A stretch of 64,000 bases of DNA from Papilionanthe hookeriana x Papilionanthe teres (Eukaryota; Streptophyta; Magnoliopsida; Asparagales; Orchidaceae): assembly GCA_022702705.1 (NCBI GenBank), contig CM040429.1, forward strand, positions 5,014,073-5,078,072, read 5' to 3'. Shown one piece after another: positions 36,801 through 47,726 of this stretch; the first letter of the stretch is position 1, and each line of letters starts with the position of its first letter. The notes beneath the pieces are model-generated. The model was not told the origin of the DNA and did not search any database. It saw only the letters and a program-made list of their open reading frames with translations. The translations under genes were made by a program, and so were the position numbers.

Positions 36801-37961
36801 TTTCAAGATGCATGCCTTCACATACGATGGCTATGTTGACTCATTATTAACATTTTCAGAACTTATGATGTTTTATTAAATTTGCTTCTTACAAGTCTTT
36901 CAAAAATGAAAAGAACACTAACCATAAGCTTGCCAGCATAATTATCACAGTTTTCTTTTAAAGCAGAAAGAATCCGGCTTGAGGATGCATCAGGACAGAG
37001 ATTATGTGGTTGTAAGCTCCCACGATGAATTGGAGACTGAGCGGCAGCATTCGTTGCTTCTAGAAAGCCAAATTGAAGAACTCAAGCAGAAATTGGAAAC
37101 GGTTCAAACACAGAACAAGAAGGTATGCTTTTTAAGATCTGTTGATGTTACAAGATGATTAATCTAGGCTGATTTTGATGTTCGATGTGCTTTCTTGTGA
37201 ATTCCCTCAGATAAATTAATAGCCGGGTAAGAACATTTTAGGAAGATTGACATAAATACCACTCAATTTCTTGGTATATACATGGTTAACACTTAACCTT
37301 AAATGTTTACATATATACCACATTTATGCATGAAAAGTTATATTTAATTTTTTTTTAAGGTAAAAAATAGTGGTGCTCGCTTACCCATAACATAGTGGTT
37401 GAGTTTATAGTTTCTCACTGTGAGATCGTTGTTTCAAATTGTGCATATTATTGTTTGGGCTCAATTTGCTCTGGAGAAAAAATAAATGGTATTTTCGATT
37501 TGATGTCAGATATTTGGGTGTTATAAATGTAAAAAGCAAATTTTAGATGGTACATACATAAACACATAGGGGATTTGGGTGGCATAACATGCAAGCCCAC
37601 CACCGTGTTAAGTACAGAGTTTCTGGAAAATTCACTCCAAATTCCAAAAAACATGTCCATCCCTCGCATCATCTCCATGCGATCAACAATTTCGCCATTC
37701 CACTCGCAGGTTGATGATGTGAGCAAAGAAGATAACCTGAAAGGCGTGGAACTAAAATCCCGAGATTTCGAATTACCCGCGAAATCCCCATCAAAAAGGA
37801 AGAACTCGAAGAAAAGCGGAGAGGTTATCATTGAGAAAGCTTCTACGAGTTCTAATGTGACTTCTACTGTCGAGAATTCTGGAATAAATTCCTTCAAGTT
37901 CATCTCAGGAATCGTCGTCGTCTCCATTGTCATCGGAGTCTATCTTGGGAAGAGATATTAA
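27835..37961 (+). CDS. PICC: PICC-type long coiled-coil tail-anchored protein
   Basis: Seven coding exons join in phase 0: 27835-27873, 31849-34803, 34940-35182, 35336-35578, 35673-35822, 36967-37122, 37710-37961; 1345 residues. The start gives MEEETHQGSGEVK, matching the MEEET start I recall for Arabidopsis At2g32240. Residues about 45-1260 are near-continuous heptad coiled coil (E/K/Q/L-rich), 985 residues of it from one exon. A basic linker (SPSKRKNSKKSGE) precedes a C-terminal membrane anchor, residues about 1324-1345, FKFISGIVVVSIVIGVYLGK plus RY, as in PICC. At2g32240 (PAMP-INDUCED COILED COIL) is an ER-associated protein linked to basal immunity; I infer a similar location here. Exons 3 and 4 are tandem duplicates. 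Very large repeat-filled 5' introns are notable. Many antisense frames in the big exon are composition artefacts. Confidence 0.9.
27874..31848 (+). other. First coding intron of the coiled-coil gene
   Basis: 4.0 kb intron separating a 13-codon exon from the 2955-bp exon. It contains a degenerate LINE (28857-29970) in the same orientation. The rest is T-rich and unremarkable. Confidence 0.7.
28857..29970 (+). mobile_element. Degenerate LINE reverse-transcriptase fragment
   Basis: Broken frames read DEWIKGLLVLFKNKVDAQEY then NYRGIKL, and later VFLISIGLHQGPALSLYLFA with VMDALTGHLQEDVPWCM, followed at about 29925 by SRLRWFGHVK. These are, in order, landmarks of the plant LINE RT ORF. The FADD catalytic box is not readable and there are many stops, so it is dead. 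The 13541 fragment is of the same type. Confidence 0.85.
34940..35578 (+). repeat. Tandemly duplicated 243-bp exons in the coiled-coil gene
   Basis: Exons 34940-35182 and 35336-35578 are each exactly 81 codons, phase 0/0, and by hand count agree at about 58 of 81 residues, including SQKSQLQAVIS and AADTKHKEE. The period is 396 bp; the intron sequence before each acceptor is also alike (GTGAATCTGATTGTGTAAG versus ATGAAGCTGATTCCGCTTA), so exon plus intron was duplicated together. Confidence 0.85.
36540..36670 (+). mobile_element. tRNA-derived SINE, same family as 8121
   Basis: TGCAAGCTAACTTAGCCTG, then TTTGAGAGTTAG (A box region), TTTCAACCAAG, and B box AGGTTCAAGG line up with the minus-strand copy at 8121-8241; it ends in AAAGAAAAAAA. 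It lies in the intron before exon 36967. Target duplications are not clear. Confidence 0.7.
37241..37597 (+). mobile_element. MITE-like copy split by a SINE (last intron of coiled-coil gene)
   Basis: Left arm AGGAAGATTGACATAAATAC, loop TGCATGAAAAGTTATATTTA, then after the inserted SINE TATTTGGGTGTTATAAATGT and a degraded right arm ending GGGTGGCATAACATGCAAG. Confidence 0.7.
37375..37476 (+). mobile_element. Short SINE-like insertion inside the MITE-like copy
   Basis: A box CATAGTGGTTGAGT and B box GTTTCAAATTG are spaced as in tRNA-derived SINEs. Flanking direct repeats AAAAAATAGTGGT (37362-37374) and AAAAAATAAATGGT (37477-37490) derive from MITE sequence and look like a target-site duplication. 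Confidence 0.65.
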
Positions 37962-38340
37962 TAGAATTTTTGGCTTGTTTTTTTTTTTTTCCTCTCTTCT
38001 TCCTATCCATCATTATTTGACAAATAATGATGATGATGATGATGGTTGTATTGGTGCTTGGATAGGGTTAGATGTGGGAATATGTTTTTATTATTCTTCC
38101 CAATCCTTGATGCATGCACAGGCTGCTGCATGGTTTAAGTTGTTTGTTGTTTTGTTTTATGACCTTTTTATGTGGGTAGTGAGCAGCAAGGAGTATTATT
38201 TAAGAATAAGTTGGGGGAGTTCTTTGGAGTCATTTGAGAGTTGCATAGTTTTGTAGTAAGAAATGTGTGTTGATTTTGTGTATCATTTCATGATTGGTTG
38301 GGCCTTCTGTTGAATATGTTGATGTGATAATTGCAAAAGA

Positions 38341-38531
38341 CATGTAATTATTCATACCTAAATTTTAATTTTTGCATAATGTCATCTTGCCAATGTTTGA
38401 AAAGGTATATTTCATTTTGTAGAAGTTGGTATAGCGATATTTGGGTGGCATAAATGTAAACAAAAGTAAAATTGATAGTGTTTAGATGTGAATTCATAAG
38501 AATGAGGTGATGTGCATGTAAATGCCCCTAT
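38341..38531 (+). mobile_element. MITE-like copy downstream of the coiled-coil gene
   Basis: GATATTTGGGTGGCATAAAT and a right arm GAGGTGATGTGCATGTAAAT ending GCCCC; the left arm is degraded. Confidence 0.7.
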
Positions 38532-38544
38532 AATTAAGAAAAAT

Positions 38545-38631
38545 TTAAATGCATGGCACGCAGTTTACATCTCTCTTATCTAAATTTTCATATTTACATA
38601 AGAATGGCTTGGTATGTATGTAAATGCTGCT
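38545..38631. mobile_element. Short MITE-like copy lacking the loop
   Basis: AAATTTAAATGCATGGCACG and GGCTTGGTATGTATGTAAAT form inverse arms joined almost directly. Confidence 0.6.
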
Positions 38632-39112
38632 TGAATTAATATTTGTAGTTTCTAATGTTATAATTTAATATTTTTATAGTGCTAAGATTATATGAAATTT
38701 TTTGGAATTTTGCAATCTACATCATTTGCCTCATTTATTTATTTGTTTTAATGTTGAAAGTATGCAAAGTCTAAAAAAAAATTGTTACCTGAAATAGGAC
38801 TATAGGGGAATTAAGCCGGTGGATTGATGGCTTGATGATAACTTGCGATAGTTAAATGAGATTAAATAAAAATTTTAAGTATGAACTAAATGAGTTTGTT
38901 TGTTATTTAATAAGTATCTCTTTTGAGAGCTTGATATGTTATGTATTTTAAGATGATTTGGTTATGAACTTATGATTGTATAGTATTTTATGCTATTATA
39001 ATTTTATATATATATATTTTAAATGTATATGCAATTTATATTTGTACAAAAATGATGAAAGTATTATTTAAATAGTTGAACATATGATTTTAGACTTATT
39101 CTTTTAATTTTT

Positions 39113-39320
39113 GGTGCTTACCATGCAAAGCTTATATATGTATATATCTAACAGCTATTTTTTTGTATTTATATCTATAATACTCAAATTTTTAATATCA
39201 CATGAAGGGTATCACTATTATTAAATTTTCAAATCTGCATTTTCATAAATAGATTTATGAAAGTGTTTTAGTGGTAAATATTAAATTTTATGTTTTAGAT
39301 TTGTAAATTCGTAAGAATCT
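39113..39320 (-). mobile_element. Degraded MITE-like copy
   Basis: GTGCTTACCATGCAAAGCTT, reverse-type middle AATTTTTAATATCACATGAA, and TTAGATTTGTAAATTCGTAA with AAGAATC. It abuts the gypsy LTR that begins at about 39335. Confidence 0.55.
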
Positions 39321-39334
39321 TCAAGAGATTTAAT

Positions 39335-39905
39335 GGATCATATGAGAAGAGTATAATTAAGGAACGACTCACCGATAGAATAACATGTGACTAACTTATT
39401 CGATCGAGTGCAGCCGTATGAGCCAAAGCTAGCAAATTTAAAGTTGACCGAGCCATGAAAGACAATTGAATGATTTGAGTCAAAACAGTTCGGCTAGAAA
39501 TGAGATAGAGAGGCATTTCAGCAAACCACCATGAATAAATCGAAAAACCCAATCACTCAGTCTCTTCAATCATATTGAGGTGTTCAGAAGTATTTCCACT
39601 TATCATCAAGTGTCAACAACCAAACTAGATCAGCCGACCAAACCAGTCCTATAGACTTGAAGCCAATCAAGTTCAGTCGACTGAGCTTAAGAGTTGTCGA
39701 GCGATATGCTCATACATGTAAAATATAATGAATATCTTGTGTAATCCCCTTTAAAGTAGGGGCAAAAATATTACGTCTTATTATGCTCTTTCCATATAAA
39801 TATAAAGATCATTTTACACGACGTATTACTGTTAATTACTTTTCACTCCTCTCTTTACTAGCTCTTCTTACTTGTACTTTATTTTTTGTAACGAACAAAT
39901 TTAGA
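39335..39905 (+). repeat. Approximate 5' LTR of the deleted gypsy element
   Basis: Aligns by eye with 43545-44180 and 61308-61950: AACCAAGCCAT/GACCGAGCCATGAAAG, CAGCCGACC, GCTCATACATGTAAAATATA, TGTGTAATCCCCTTTAAAG, then TTTTCACTCCTCTCTTTAC. Exact ends were not resolved. Confidence 0.6.
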
Positions 39906-41964
39906 TCTAACATCCTAAAATGTGTGGTGAGCGCGGATTATGCCATAGATAAGAAAAATAGCTACCTGCAAAGAAGAAACTCACAACAGATGCACCTGCA
40001 ACATGGAATTCACCTAAGAGTTTGTGAACCCCAAACTAAGATTTGAAGGATCAAATATTGAATGTCATATGAGATGCGTTGCCTTGAGAAAGAGAGCATT
40101 ATCCCAAAGAGGAAGGGTCAGTGCCCAACAGCCGAAGAGCCTCCCATGCTCTAAAAAAAGAGGCAACTTCAAGTACTTCAATAGTGTTAGGTTCACACCA
40201 ATCGACCGACACTAGTTTGGGCTTGCTAAGGCACCCGACAACCTGAGAATGTGTTTTCTCAGTAAATTTTGGAGGCTAATACCCGAGAGATGTTTAATAT
40301 CCTGGCACTTGAGTTCTACAAGGGTAGAACTCATCTGATTAACCACACCTTATTTGAGTCAATCGCGTCTGTTGAGGATCCTCAACTTGTTGAATTGTCA
40401 TCTCCTTTTCACCACTTTGAAGAGTCAACCATTAGGTGATTCAATGTATTACCATTGAGAGTTATACATTATTCACCGACTTCAAGTAAATGTTTGTGGC
40501 ACAGTTTGCCACTGCTCAAAGGCCTCAAAGAAAAAAACTCTCATATTCTCATGCACATCTGATAGAAAAATTACAAGTGCCTCGCTCGTTCATCACATAG
40601 TTTAAGAAGGAAATGTTGAAATATGATATATGAAACTTGTGGTTGCCCATGTCACCTTAGCTCAAACAATGAAGGAAGGACCTTTTTGATACGCACTAGG
40701 CTTTCTGCAACTGAAGACTCTAGACGGGTTGTTGAAACTAAACAACAGTTACATATCGAAAGAATAATACAAATCCTCTCTTACATCATTCGGAATCGAG
40801 CAAGCAAACCACCATCCATCAAAGAAAACTGCTTATGAAGAAGACATAAGCCAAGGAACAATCCACACCACTCAACTCGAGATCGCCTTGAAGAAGCACG
40901 AAGACACTCAGATAACCGAGCAACCGGCGATGCTCATCATCTAGGAAGTCAAACCCAGTACTTATGATCGAATGAGACGATGGTAAATTTTTTTCTCATA
41001 AGAAATTTTTATGATCAATATAAAGGTGGTGGCTCAGATGTGAGGTGGAAATGATTTGAAGATTTACTATACCGAAGAAATATTTGTATGTCGACAAGTA
41101 TAAAATATGTTTTTTGTCTAACCCTTATATTTTATTATTAATTTCTTAAAAATAAGTAAGAACAGTTCTCTAATTATGCACACAATCCTAGATCGAGCTA
41201 CACTCAGGAAACATAGGAAGTTCACCCAAAGGATCATCAATATTTGTCTGTGACTCGGGAAACTCAAACCGAGCCAAGTGAGAAACTAAATGCAACGAAT
41301 GATGTCTGATAGGAAAAAAATATCAAACATAATTGATAACGATGAACATACGTCAGATCAGTAAATAAAATAAGAATTGACTTACAATGCTCAAGCATCA
41401 ACAAAACCCATGTCTCCTAGCTTGAAGCGGGTCAAGCTCTAGCTGTGATTCACTGCCCATTAGTGACAAGATTCATGGTGGGTAGTGTGCAAACCATCCA
41501 AGAAGCAAGTCTTGACGGTTACTCCCGTTTAGGCCGTGATAAAATCTTCTTAATATGTCTATCATAATGTGTGGCTCGTTCTGACCCAATCGAGCCACTA
41601 AAAAATGGGAGGTATAAGACTTGATTCAGGGGGTAGCATAATCTCTCTATAATCATATACCAATTAGCCATTCGTCTTTTAACAAAGTGACCCAAAGCAA
41701 ATTCCCTCCGACCAATCTAATCCCTCTTTTTATAAAAACTGCTCAACACATGCTTACAGAAAATAAGCCAAGCAACATCTATTTACAGAATTTCAGATAT
41801 GTCGGTTCGGGTATGCATATCACAAAAAAGATAAGTGCACAACAAAGGTAAAACTAGAAAGAAATGAAGGTGGAACCAACTGAAATCCTTGCTTTTATTC
41901 ATGATTGAAAAAAGTTACAAAATTTCCTAACCTATTTTTGCTTGTGTCCAAAAATAAAAAAATT

Positions 41965-42400
41965 AAAATTTTTCTAATTTACAGATGAAGTGGAATGCGA
42001 GTCGTTATTCATACAATCAATAACCTTATATCGTCTTCACCACTCTCGTTTTCCTTCCCTTCCTTATAGTTTGAAAGTAGAGTGACAAATTTATTCATGT
42101 CAGTCCACTCGGAGGAAATGACCACCTTTCGCTAAGTTGAGTGAGTGAAGAAAGTAAGTAGAAAAAAACATAGTAAAAGCATGGCATTATCAAATCCCCC
42201 ACCCTTAAATATATAGGGAAATGCAAGAAACCAAATTATCACACAGGGGTTACAGATGAAGCCGAATGTGAGTCACACATTTGATAACTCCCCATCGTCT
42301 TCACCACTCTTGTCCTCCTCCCCCCTTCCTTCAAATCTGAAACCGAGTGACAAATTTATTCATGTTGATCCATTCGAAGGTTATGACCACTCATCTCTAA
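41965..42400 (+). repeat. Duplicated segment inside the deleted gypsy element
   Basis: Two copies about 265 bp apart begin ACAGATGAAG and both contain CGTCTTCACCACTC and GAGTGACAAATTTATTCATG. The second reads in an open frame (SDKFIHVDPFEGYDHSSLSP); the first has stops. Confidence 0.7.
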
Positions 42401-43544
42401 GTCCAGCCAATGCAACCTCTTTTATAAAACCTCTCCCCCAAAACTTAAACTGGCTCATCCGATCAGCCTTAGCTTGAGCCCAAAGTATAAAAGATATCTC
42501 ATGGATGTCAGACATTTCCTTGTGAAGAGTGCCATCTCCTCATTCATCCTTTCCACTTTCCTTACACAAACAAGCAGCTCGTGCATCTCCATGCCTCAAT
42601 GAATCCCGACCAACCAACTGAAGGAGTTTCTGATCTCATCCAAGCGATGAGCCAATGATTCGGGTGATGTATGACAACCAAGAGCTGCTTCATCGCAAGT
42701 CTCGAGAGGATTGCCTTGGTGATCGATTCCACTATCCTTGTTCATGAGTCGGACACTTCCAACGGACGCTTGGGCATCCACCACTAACATTGTGATCAAG
42801 TTCCCACCAACGTATGCTGAAGGTGAGTCATCGTCAGAGACTATCAATACTTGGTCAGCTGCACTGAGAGATAACATAAAAAAAAAGAAGGAACCAAAAA
42901 AAAAAAAAAATCAAATCTAGTAAGCAAGACCAAGGCTTCTCATACCAAGGAGTTGATCTAACTTAGGCCTTATAAGTGACACTACACTCTCATCGGGAGG
43001 CGGCAGAGCACAAGCAGCTTGTGCGGTTTGTTCTGTCGGCGGGTCTTATGCAGCGATAGAAAGTCGAGCCAGTTAATCGATTGTCAGGTCAGTTGTCTTC
43101 ATGTTCCATTGTTGAAATTCGAGGAGCGAATCAGAAGATCCTACCTGATCCACCAACGCGACAACTTTTCCCTTTTTAATGATAGTTTTCCTCTTCACAT
43201 TCCAGACGGTACTGATCCTCAGTCTTCTAAAGGAGAGACATAGTAGATCTTTGTTGGGGCATTGACCTAGGGTTTTTGCACATTCTCCATTACAATGCAT
43301 GCAACTCACCCTATTCAAACGAGAATAGATGCAAAGCAAATATAGAATACAAAGAGTCGCATCACACCTTATTTATAAGTATCAGTGTAAATGAAGGAAT
43401 TTCAATTATTGAATCATCGATTAAGAAAAAAATATGGTGTATTTTTCGCATTAAATAATTTTGTTCTTATCGCAACTTCACTTTTGAGAAGTAAAAAATT
43501 CGATGAACTAAAATATATACATAAAAAAACATGACAATGTTGAT

Positions 43545-44180
43545 CTTGAGAAGATCTAACAGTGCATAAGAGAATAGTGTAACGGGGAGGACTCATCGAA
43601 AGAAGAATTTGAAGGCCACTTATCTGATTGAGTGTTTTTCTTCGAGCCGAAGCAAAGAGCCGAAGTTAACCAAGCCATTAAAGATGATCAAATGATCCAA
43701 ATCCAAATCATTTGGTAAAAAACAAGATAAAGAGACATTCGAGCTAACAACCACGAAAAATTCAACCAGAGAGATGACCCAATCTCTCAGCATCTCTAAT
43801 CTTATAGAGGACAGTCAAAAGTCACCCCACCTATTATCAACTGTCGACAACTAGACTAGATCAACTAACCGACAATGCCGACAACCCCAACCTAGCTAAA
43901 TCAGCTTATTAACCCGGTTCAACTAGCCTCAACCCACACAACTGTAGAGAAGCAGTGTAACGATAGGCTCATACATATAAAATGTTAAGAATACCCGGCA
44001 CAACCCCTAAAAAGCAGGAGAAAATAATGTAACATTTTCATATTATAATATTTGTCAAATAAATAGAGAGAATATTTTATGAATAAGACACGATAAACAT
44101 GACAAATTATTTTTCACTCCACCCTCTATCACATCCTCTTTCCCTGACTTAAGTTTTATTCCTTCAGATGTATTCATAAA
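43545..44180 (+). repeat. Approximate 3' LTR of the deleted gypsy element
   Basis: Partner of the 39335 LTR: AACCAAGCCATTAAAGATG, GACTAGATCAACTAACCGAC, GGCTCATACATATAAAATGT, GGCACAACCCCTAAAAAGCA, TTTTTCACTCCACCCTCTAT. The divergence from the 5' LTR is high, implying an old insertion. Confidence 0.6.
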
Positions 44181-44198
44181 TAAATCATGATCTATATA

Positions 44199-44298
44199 TA
44201 TGTGCCTGTAACCATTCATGACATTCAAATTTTTAATATCACATCAAATTTACTATCACTTACGTACAAAACTTTTGTGGTATATATGTAAACTTTTA
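44199..44298 (-). mobile_element. Partial MITE-like copy after the 3' LTR
   Basis: CAAATTTTTAATATCACATC and TTTTGTGGTATATATGTAAA match the reversed middle and right arm. Confidence 0.5.
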
Positions 44299-44603
44299 TT
44301 TATTTCTATCAGGATGGCATTCAAATTACTTTATTTTCAATTAATACGTTATTTCTAGGTGAACTATACGTACGATATTTGCTCAAAATTTTTAAATAAT
44401 ATATAATAAAATAAAAAAAAATCGTAAATTAAGGAGACTGACTTTAAATTATTAATTAATTTAAATCATGACAAAATGTAGTTTTCCCATTGGTTCATGA
44501 AAACTCCAAAATTTTCATTTTGCTTCCTTTTTTTTAAGCCGGTGGGCTTACTTGCTCTTGACTTCTTTTGGCCCTCAGTATTTTTTTCTTTTTTGTTTAT
44601 TTT

Positions 44604-44734
44604 GGAATTTACATATATACCACACAATTTCTCTATATTTATAAATCTAACATTTAAATTTTATTTTTTATATTTATACCATAGAAAATTTTGTTGTTAC
44701 ATAAATATATAAGAACTGAGCGTATGTATGAGAG
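44604..44734. mobile_element. Short MITE-like copy upstream of NAL1
   Basis: GGAATTTACATATATACCAC arm and the inverse ATAAGAACTGAGCGTATGTA; the loop is mostly absent. Confidence 0.65.
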
Positions 44735-44750
44735 TTTTTTTTTTTTTTTT

Positions 44751-45558
44751 GGAATATTATATACATATCACTTAATTCCTATGTATTTACATATTTAACA
44801 CATAAAAAATTAATTTTTACACATACACATATATCTATATACACATATATACATGTATACAAATACATACATACATGCATATGTTTGTGTTTGTGTTTAT
44901 TTATATATATGTGATTTCATTTATATATGAAAACATGTGCCTCACTTTTTAGTTAAGGGTGTGTTTGGGGTGGCGGTGGGTGGCGGTGTGGTGCCACACC
45001 GTAGTTTTTTTTGTTTGTATCAATCAAGATTAATTAAAATTGGGCAAAATTAAGAGTTTCTTTATTTAAATTGTTGTATTGAATTCTGTATATTAATTTT
45101 ATATATTCTTTTCTTATAGCTGAATGTTTAGATTTGGAATAAGTATTATTACAAATTATTATGTATTATTAGGATACCTAAATTAAATTGTACAAACTAT
45201 TATTTATTAGAATGAAATCAAAGGAACAAGGCAAGCAGCCTATTTGTTCGAAATTTTTAACTGTTTGACAATATTGTGTTTTGTGCGTGTTCTCAAAATG
45301 CTATAGCTGATCTACATTTTTTCCACGAGATCTGACTTCCTGCGGTGGCCCTTAGGAAACTATCGTCAGACTTTAAAAAAAAATTTGTAATAGCCACCGT
45401 AGCTTTTGAGGAACATGTTCTTGTTCAACAGCTTCACATCAACACTTGCCCTCAAAGAGAACCTTAAATAGTGATATTTTTGGATGTAATGTGAGAATAA
45501 AGTTTAGGTGTTAGTTATATAAATACATAGATTTGTATGACATGTATGTAAATGCCCC
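44751..45558 (+). mobile_element. Composite unit 1: MITE-like copy carrying a nested second MITE
   Basis: Outer arms GGAATATTATATACATATCA and TTTGTATGACATGTATGTAA plus ATGCCCC belong to the common family. A second element lies within, opening TAAGGGTGTGTTTGGGGTGG (about 44953) and closing TGCCCTCAAAGAGAACCTTA (about 45466), imperfect inverted ends. The same arrangement repeats at 45559. Confidence 0.65.
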
Positions 45559-46039
45559 TTTTACATACACTTGCATTTACACACACATTGATATATATAC
45601 ATACATACAAACAAATACATACACGTACACACACACGTGTGTGCGCGTTTACATATATATGATTTTATTTATATATGAAAATGTTACCTAAGTCTTAAAA
45701 GTTAAGAGTGTGTTCGGGGCAACGGTGCCGTGTGATATGATGTCACATAATAGTTTTTTCTGTTTGACAAAATTATGTTTGTTCGAGTTCTCAAAAAACA
45801 ACAACTGAAATCTGTTATTTTTTTATCAGGCCTCACTATCTGCTGTGGCTACTAAAAAACTACCATATGACTTTTTCAACAGAAAAAATTTATAATAGCC
45901 ACCGTAAATTTTAAATAACAGCTTCCACCTAAAGCCAAATCCTAAAATATTGATAAATTTTATGTAATGTGAAAGAATAAAATTTAGATATTACTTATGT
46001 AAATACATAGAATTTGTATGGCATATATGTAACTGCGCT
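45559..46039 (+). mobile_element. Composite unit 2: duplicate of the nested MITE block
   Basis: Same order as unit 1: CA/TA-rich start (TACATACAAACAAATACATA), GATTTTATTTATATATGAAA, nested head TAAGAGTGTGTTCGGGGCAA, CCACCGTAAATTTTAAATAA, then TTTGTATGGCATATATGTAA. It ends immediately before the NAL1 leader. Confidence 0.65.
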
Positions 46040-46059
46040 TTTTTTTATTACTGGTAGGC

Positions 46060-47726
46060 CCGTCTCCCTCTTTCCTCTACTCAAATCTCTCTACTCTCTC
46101 CCCCTCTAGCTACTCCACTGCACCTCCTCCTGTAAACCCCTGCTGCCAGCCTGCTGCTCAACATCGCGATTCCTGCTCCCGTCGGCCAAATCGGCGGTTC
46201 TTCAAAAGCCCTAGACGCTCTGCCACTGCGAGAGCCGATAAAAGGGCTTCCTTTTATCTCTCCATCACAGTTTTCCACTGATCCAGATCCCCCCGTGAGT
46301 TTCCTCGTCCGCTAGATCCTTCTTTCTTCGAATAATCATAATCCCTTATAAACTATATTTTATCCACCATCCAACTCGCCGGGAAACTTCTGTGATTTAT
46401 CTTCTTTGAAACATTTTTTCCTATAATTTTTTAGTGATCTCATCTTAAGAAACAGTTTCCAGGTTTTCTTCCCTGCACTTGTGTGTTTTCTTTTCGTTTT
46501 TTATTCTTTCGGTTTCAGATTATGGTGCAGGAAGTAAAGGAAGTGGTTTTTCTGTAGCTATGAAGCTATTGTTTTCTTTTTGTTTGCAGTGGCCCTTTGG
46601 TTGATTGGTATCGCCTTTGATCTCGTTGGACAGGTCCGAGGTTCCAATCTGACCTAAAAAGGTGAACTTTCCTTTTTGTTGAGGTTGGTATTTCTCAATC
46701 AAGCTTGCATTACATTTTCTGAATTTTTAGTTTTTTTAACAGTTTTAAAAATCCAATCTTTTTCATTGAGCCTTTAATGCTGTTAGAGACGATTTGTGGT
46801 CTTGTTCACTTGATTCAAACTAATTTTCAGATTAATGTAGGAAGCATCTAGGCGGAAAAGAAGAAGCTGATCGACTCTATTGGCCTGCTTGATTATGAAT
46901 CTGCTCATCGTTTTTTGTAGGTGAGTTCCATTGATTATAGACAAACGCACCTAAAAAGGAAAAAATAAATAAAAAACCTTCTTTTATTTCATCTCTCTTC
47001 CTCCTCTCTCTCTGCTCCTTCCCATATGTTGATCTCACTAAATCACTGCCTTCCTGACAATCTGAGCGAAATTTAATTTCTAAATTATATGACTTCTTTG
47101 AACCATTTACTGCAAGGCAGTGTCCATTTCATCATACAATTTGTTTATCTGAAATGAATAAGCATTGTGCTTCTGAGTTTCTTTTTGTAGTGCAATCACA
47201 TGCCTTTGGGAGGGACCATAGGGGGAAAATAGTATTTTTATTTAATATACTCCCTTTTTTTTGCTTCAGCCTATATTTGTGCTGTTATTTTAAGGGAAAT
47301 TTACATAAGTAGCACACAATTCTTATGTATTTACATATATCACACCTAAACTTCATATTACATGCATAGCAATTTTTCTCTTTAAACCCATACATGAAAA
47401 TATGTATTCAACTTTTAAAAAGTGATACTAGTGCTTCTTTATGTGTGTAAATATGAATGTTTAGGTGTGAGATATGTAAATACATAAGAATTGTATGCTA
47501 TATATGTAAATGCCCCTTTTTTGTTGATTTTTCTTTCCTTAAGAAAGTTCCTGAGTGAATTTAACTCTTTTCTATTTCTTTCTCTTCATCTTATGACTGA
47601 TCATCAACAAGTATATGAATGCTAAAATGTAGAATCTTGTCTTTTAGGATTCTTATCTATCAAAATTTTGATTTAGCCTCAGAAGAGCTCAGAATTGGTT
47701 TGATGCTGTCCTAGAATTTAGCTAAC
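46060..47726 (+). promoter_or_regulatory. NAL1 5'UTR exons and introns
   Basis: A pyrimidine-rich leader (about 46060-46294) ends at donor CCCC|GTGAGT. Candidate non-coding exons follow at 46590-46661 (GCAG| ... AAAG|GTGAAC) and 46831-46920 (TTTTCAG| ... TTGTAG|GTGAGT), and the coding exon's leader starts at about 47648 after CTTTTAG. No clear TATA box is visible; the DNA just upstream of 46040 is the nested MITE block. Splicing between these UTR exons is inferred from site quality only. Confidence 0.5.
47294..47518 (+). mobile_element. MITE-like copy in the NAL1 5'UTR intron
   Basis: One of the best-preserved copies: GGGAAATTTACATAAGTAGC / ACACAATTCTTATGTATTTA and the inverse AATACATAAGAATTGTATGC / TATATATGTAAATGCCCC, giving arms of about 60 bp. 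Confidence 0.85.

Larger units (their letters stand above)
37962..39334 (+). other. 3'UTR and downstream region of the coiled-coil gene
   Basis: A GAT trinucleotide run lies at about 38027-38046, probably in the 3'UTR. Further down are MITE-like copies at 38341, 38545 and 39113. The remaining 38640-39110 is AT-rich with nothing recognised. Confidence 0.6.
39335..44180 (+). mobile_element. Internally deleted Ty3/gypsy (Tat/Ogre-type) LTR retrotransposon
   Basis: Two diverged, similar LTR-like blocks (about 39335-39905 and 43545-44180) share CTAGATCARC..CCGAC phrases, then GCTCATACATRTAAAATRT and a run of 'GYGYAAYCCCYWWAAARYAGG' type before a T-rich end. Between them, 40020-40840 holds gag-like fragments (TEDSRRVVE matches TEDSSQVLE of the 61.3 kb element). 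No protease, RT or integrase is seen, so pol is deleted. The region 41965-42400 carries a duplicated segment and 42596-42877 an open minus frame of unknown meaning. Boundaries are approximate. Confidence 0.7.

Noticed and set aside
42596..42877. 93-codon minus-strand frame inside the deleted gypsy element
   Set aside because: No recognised domain; extra or antisense ORFs exist in Tat/Ogre elements but this copy is too decayed to call.
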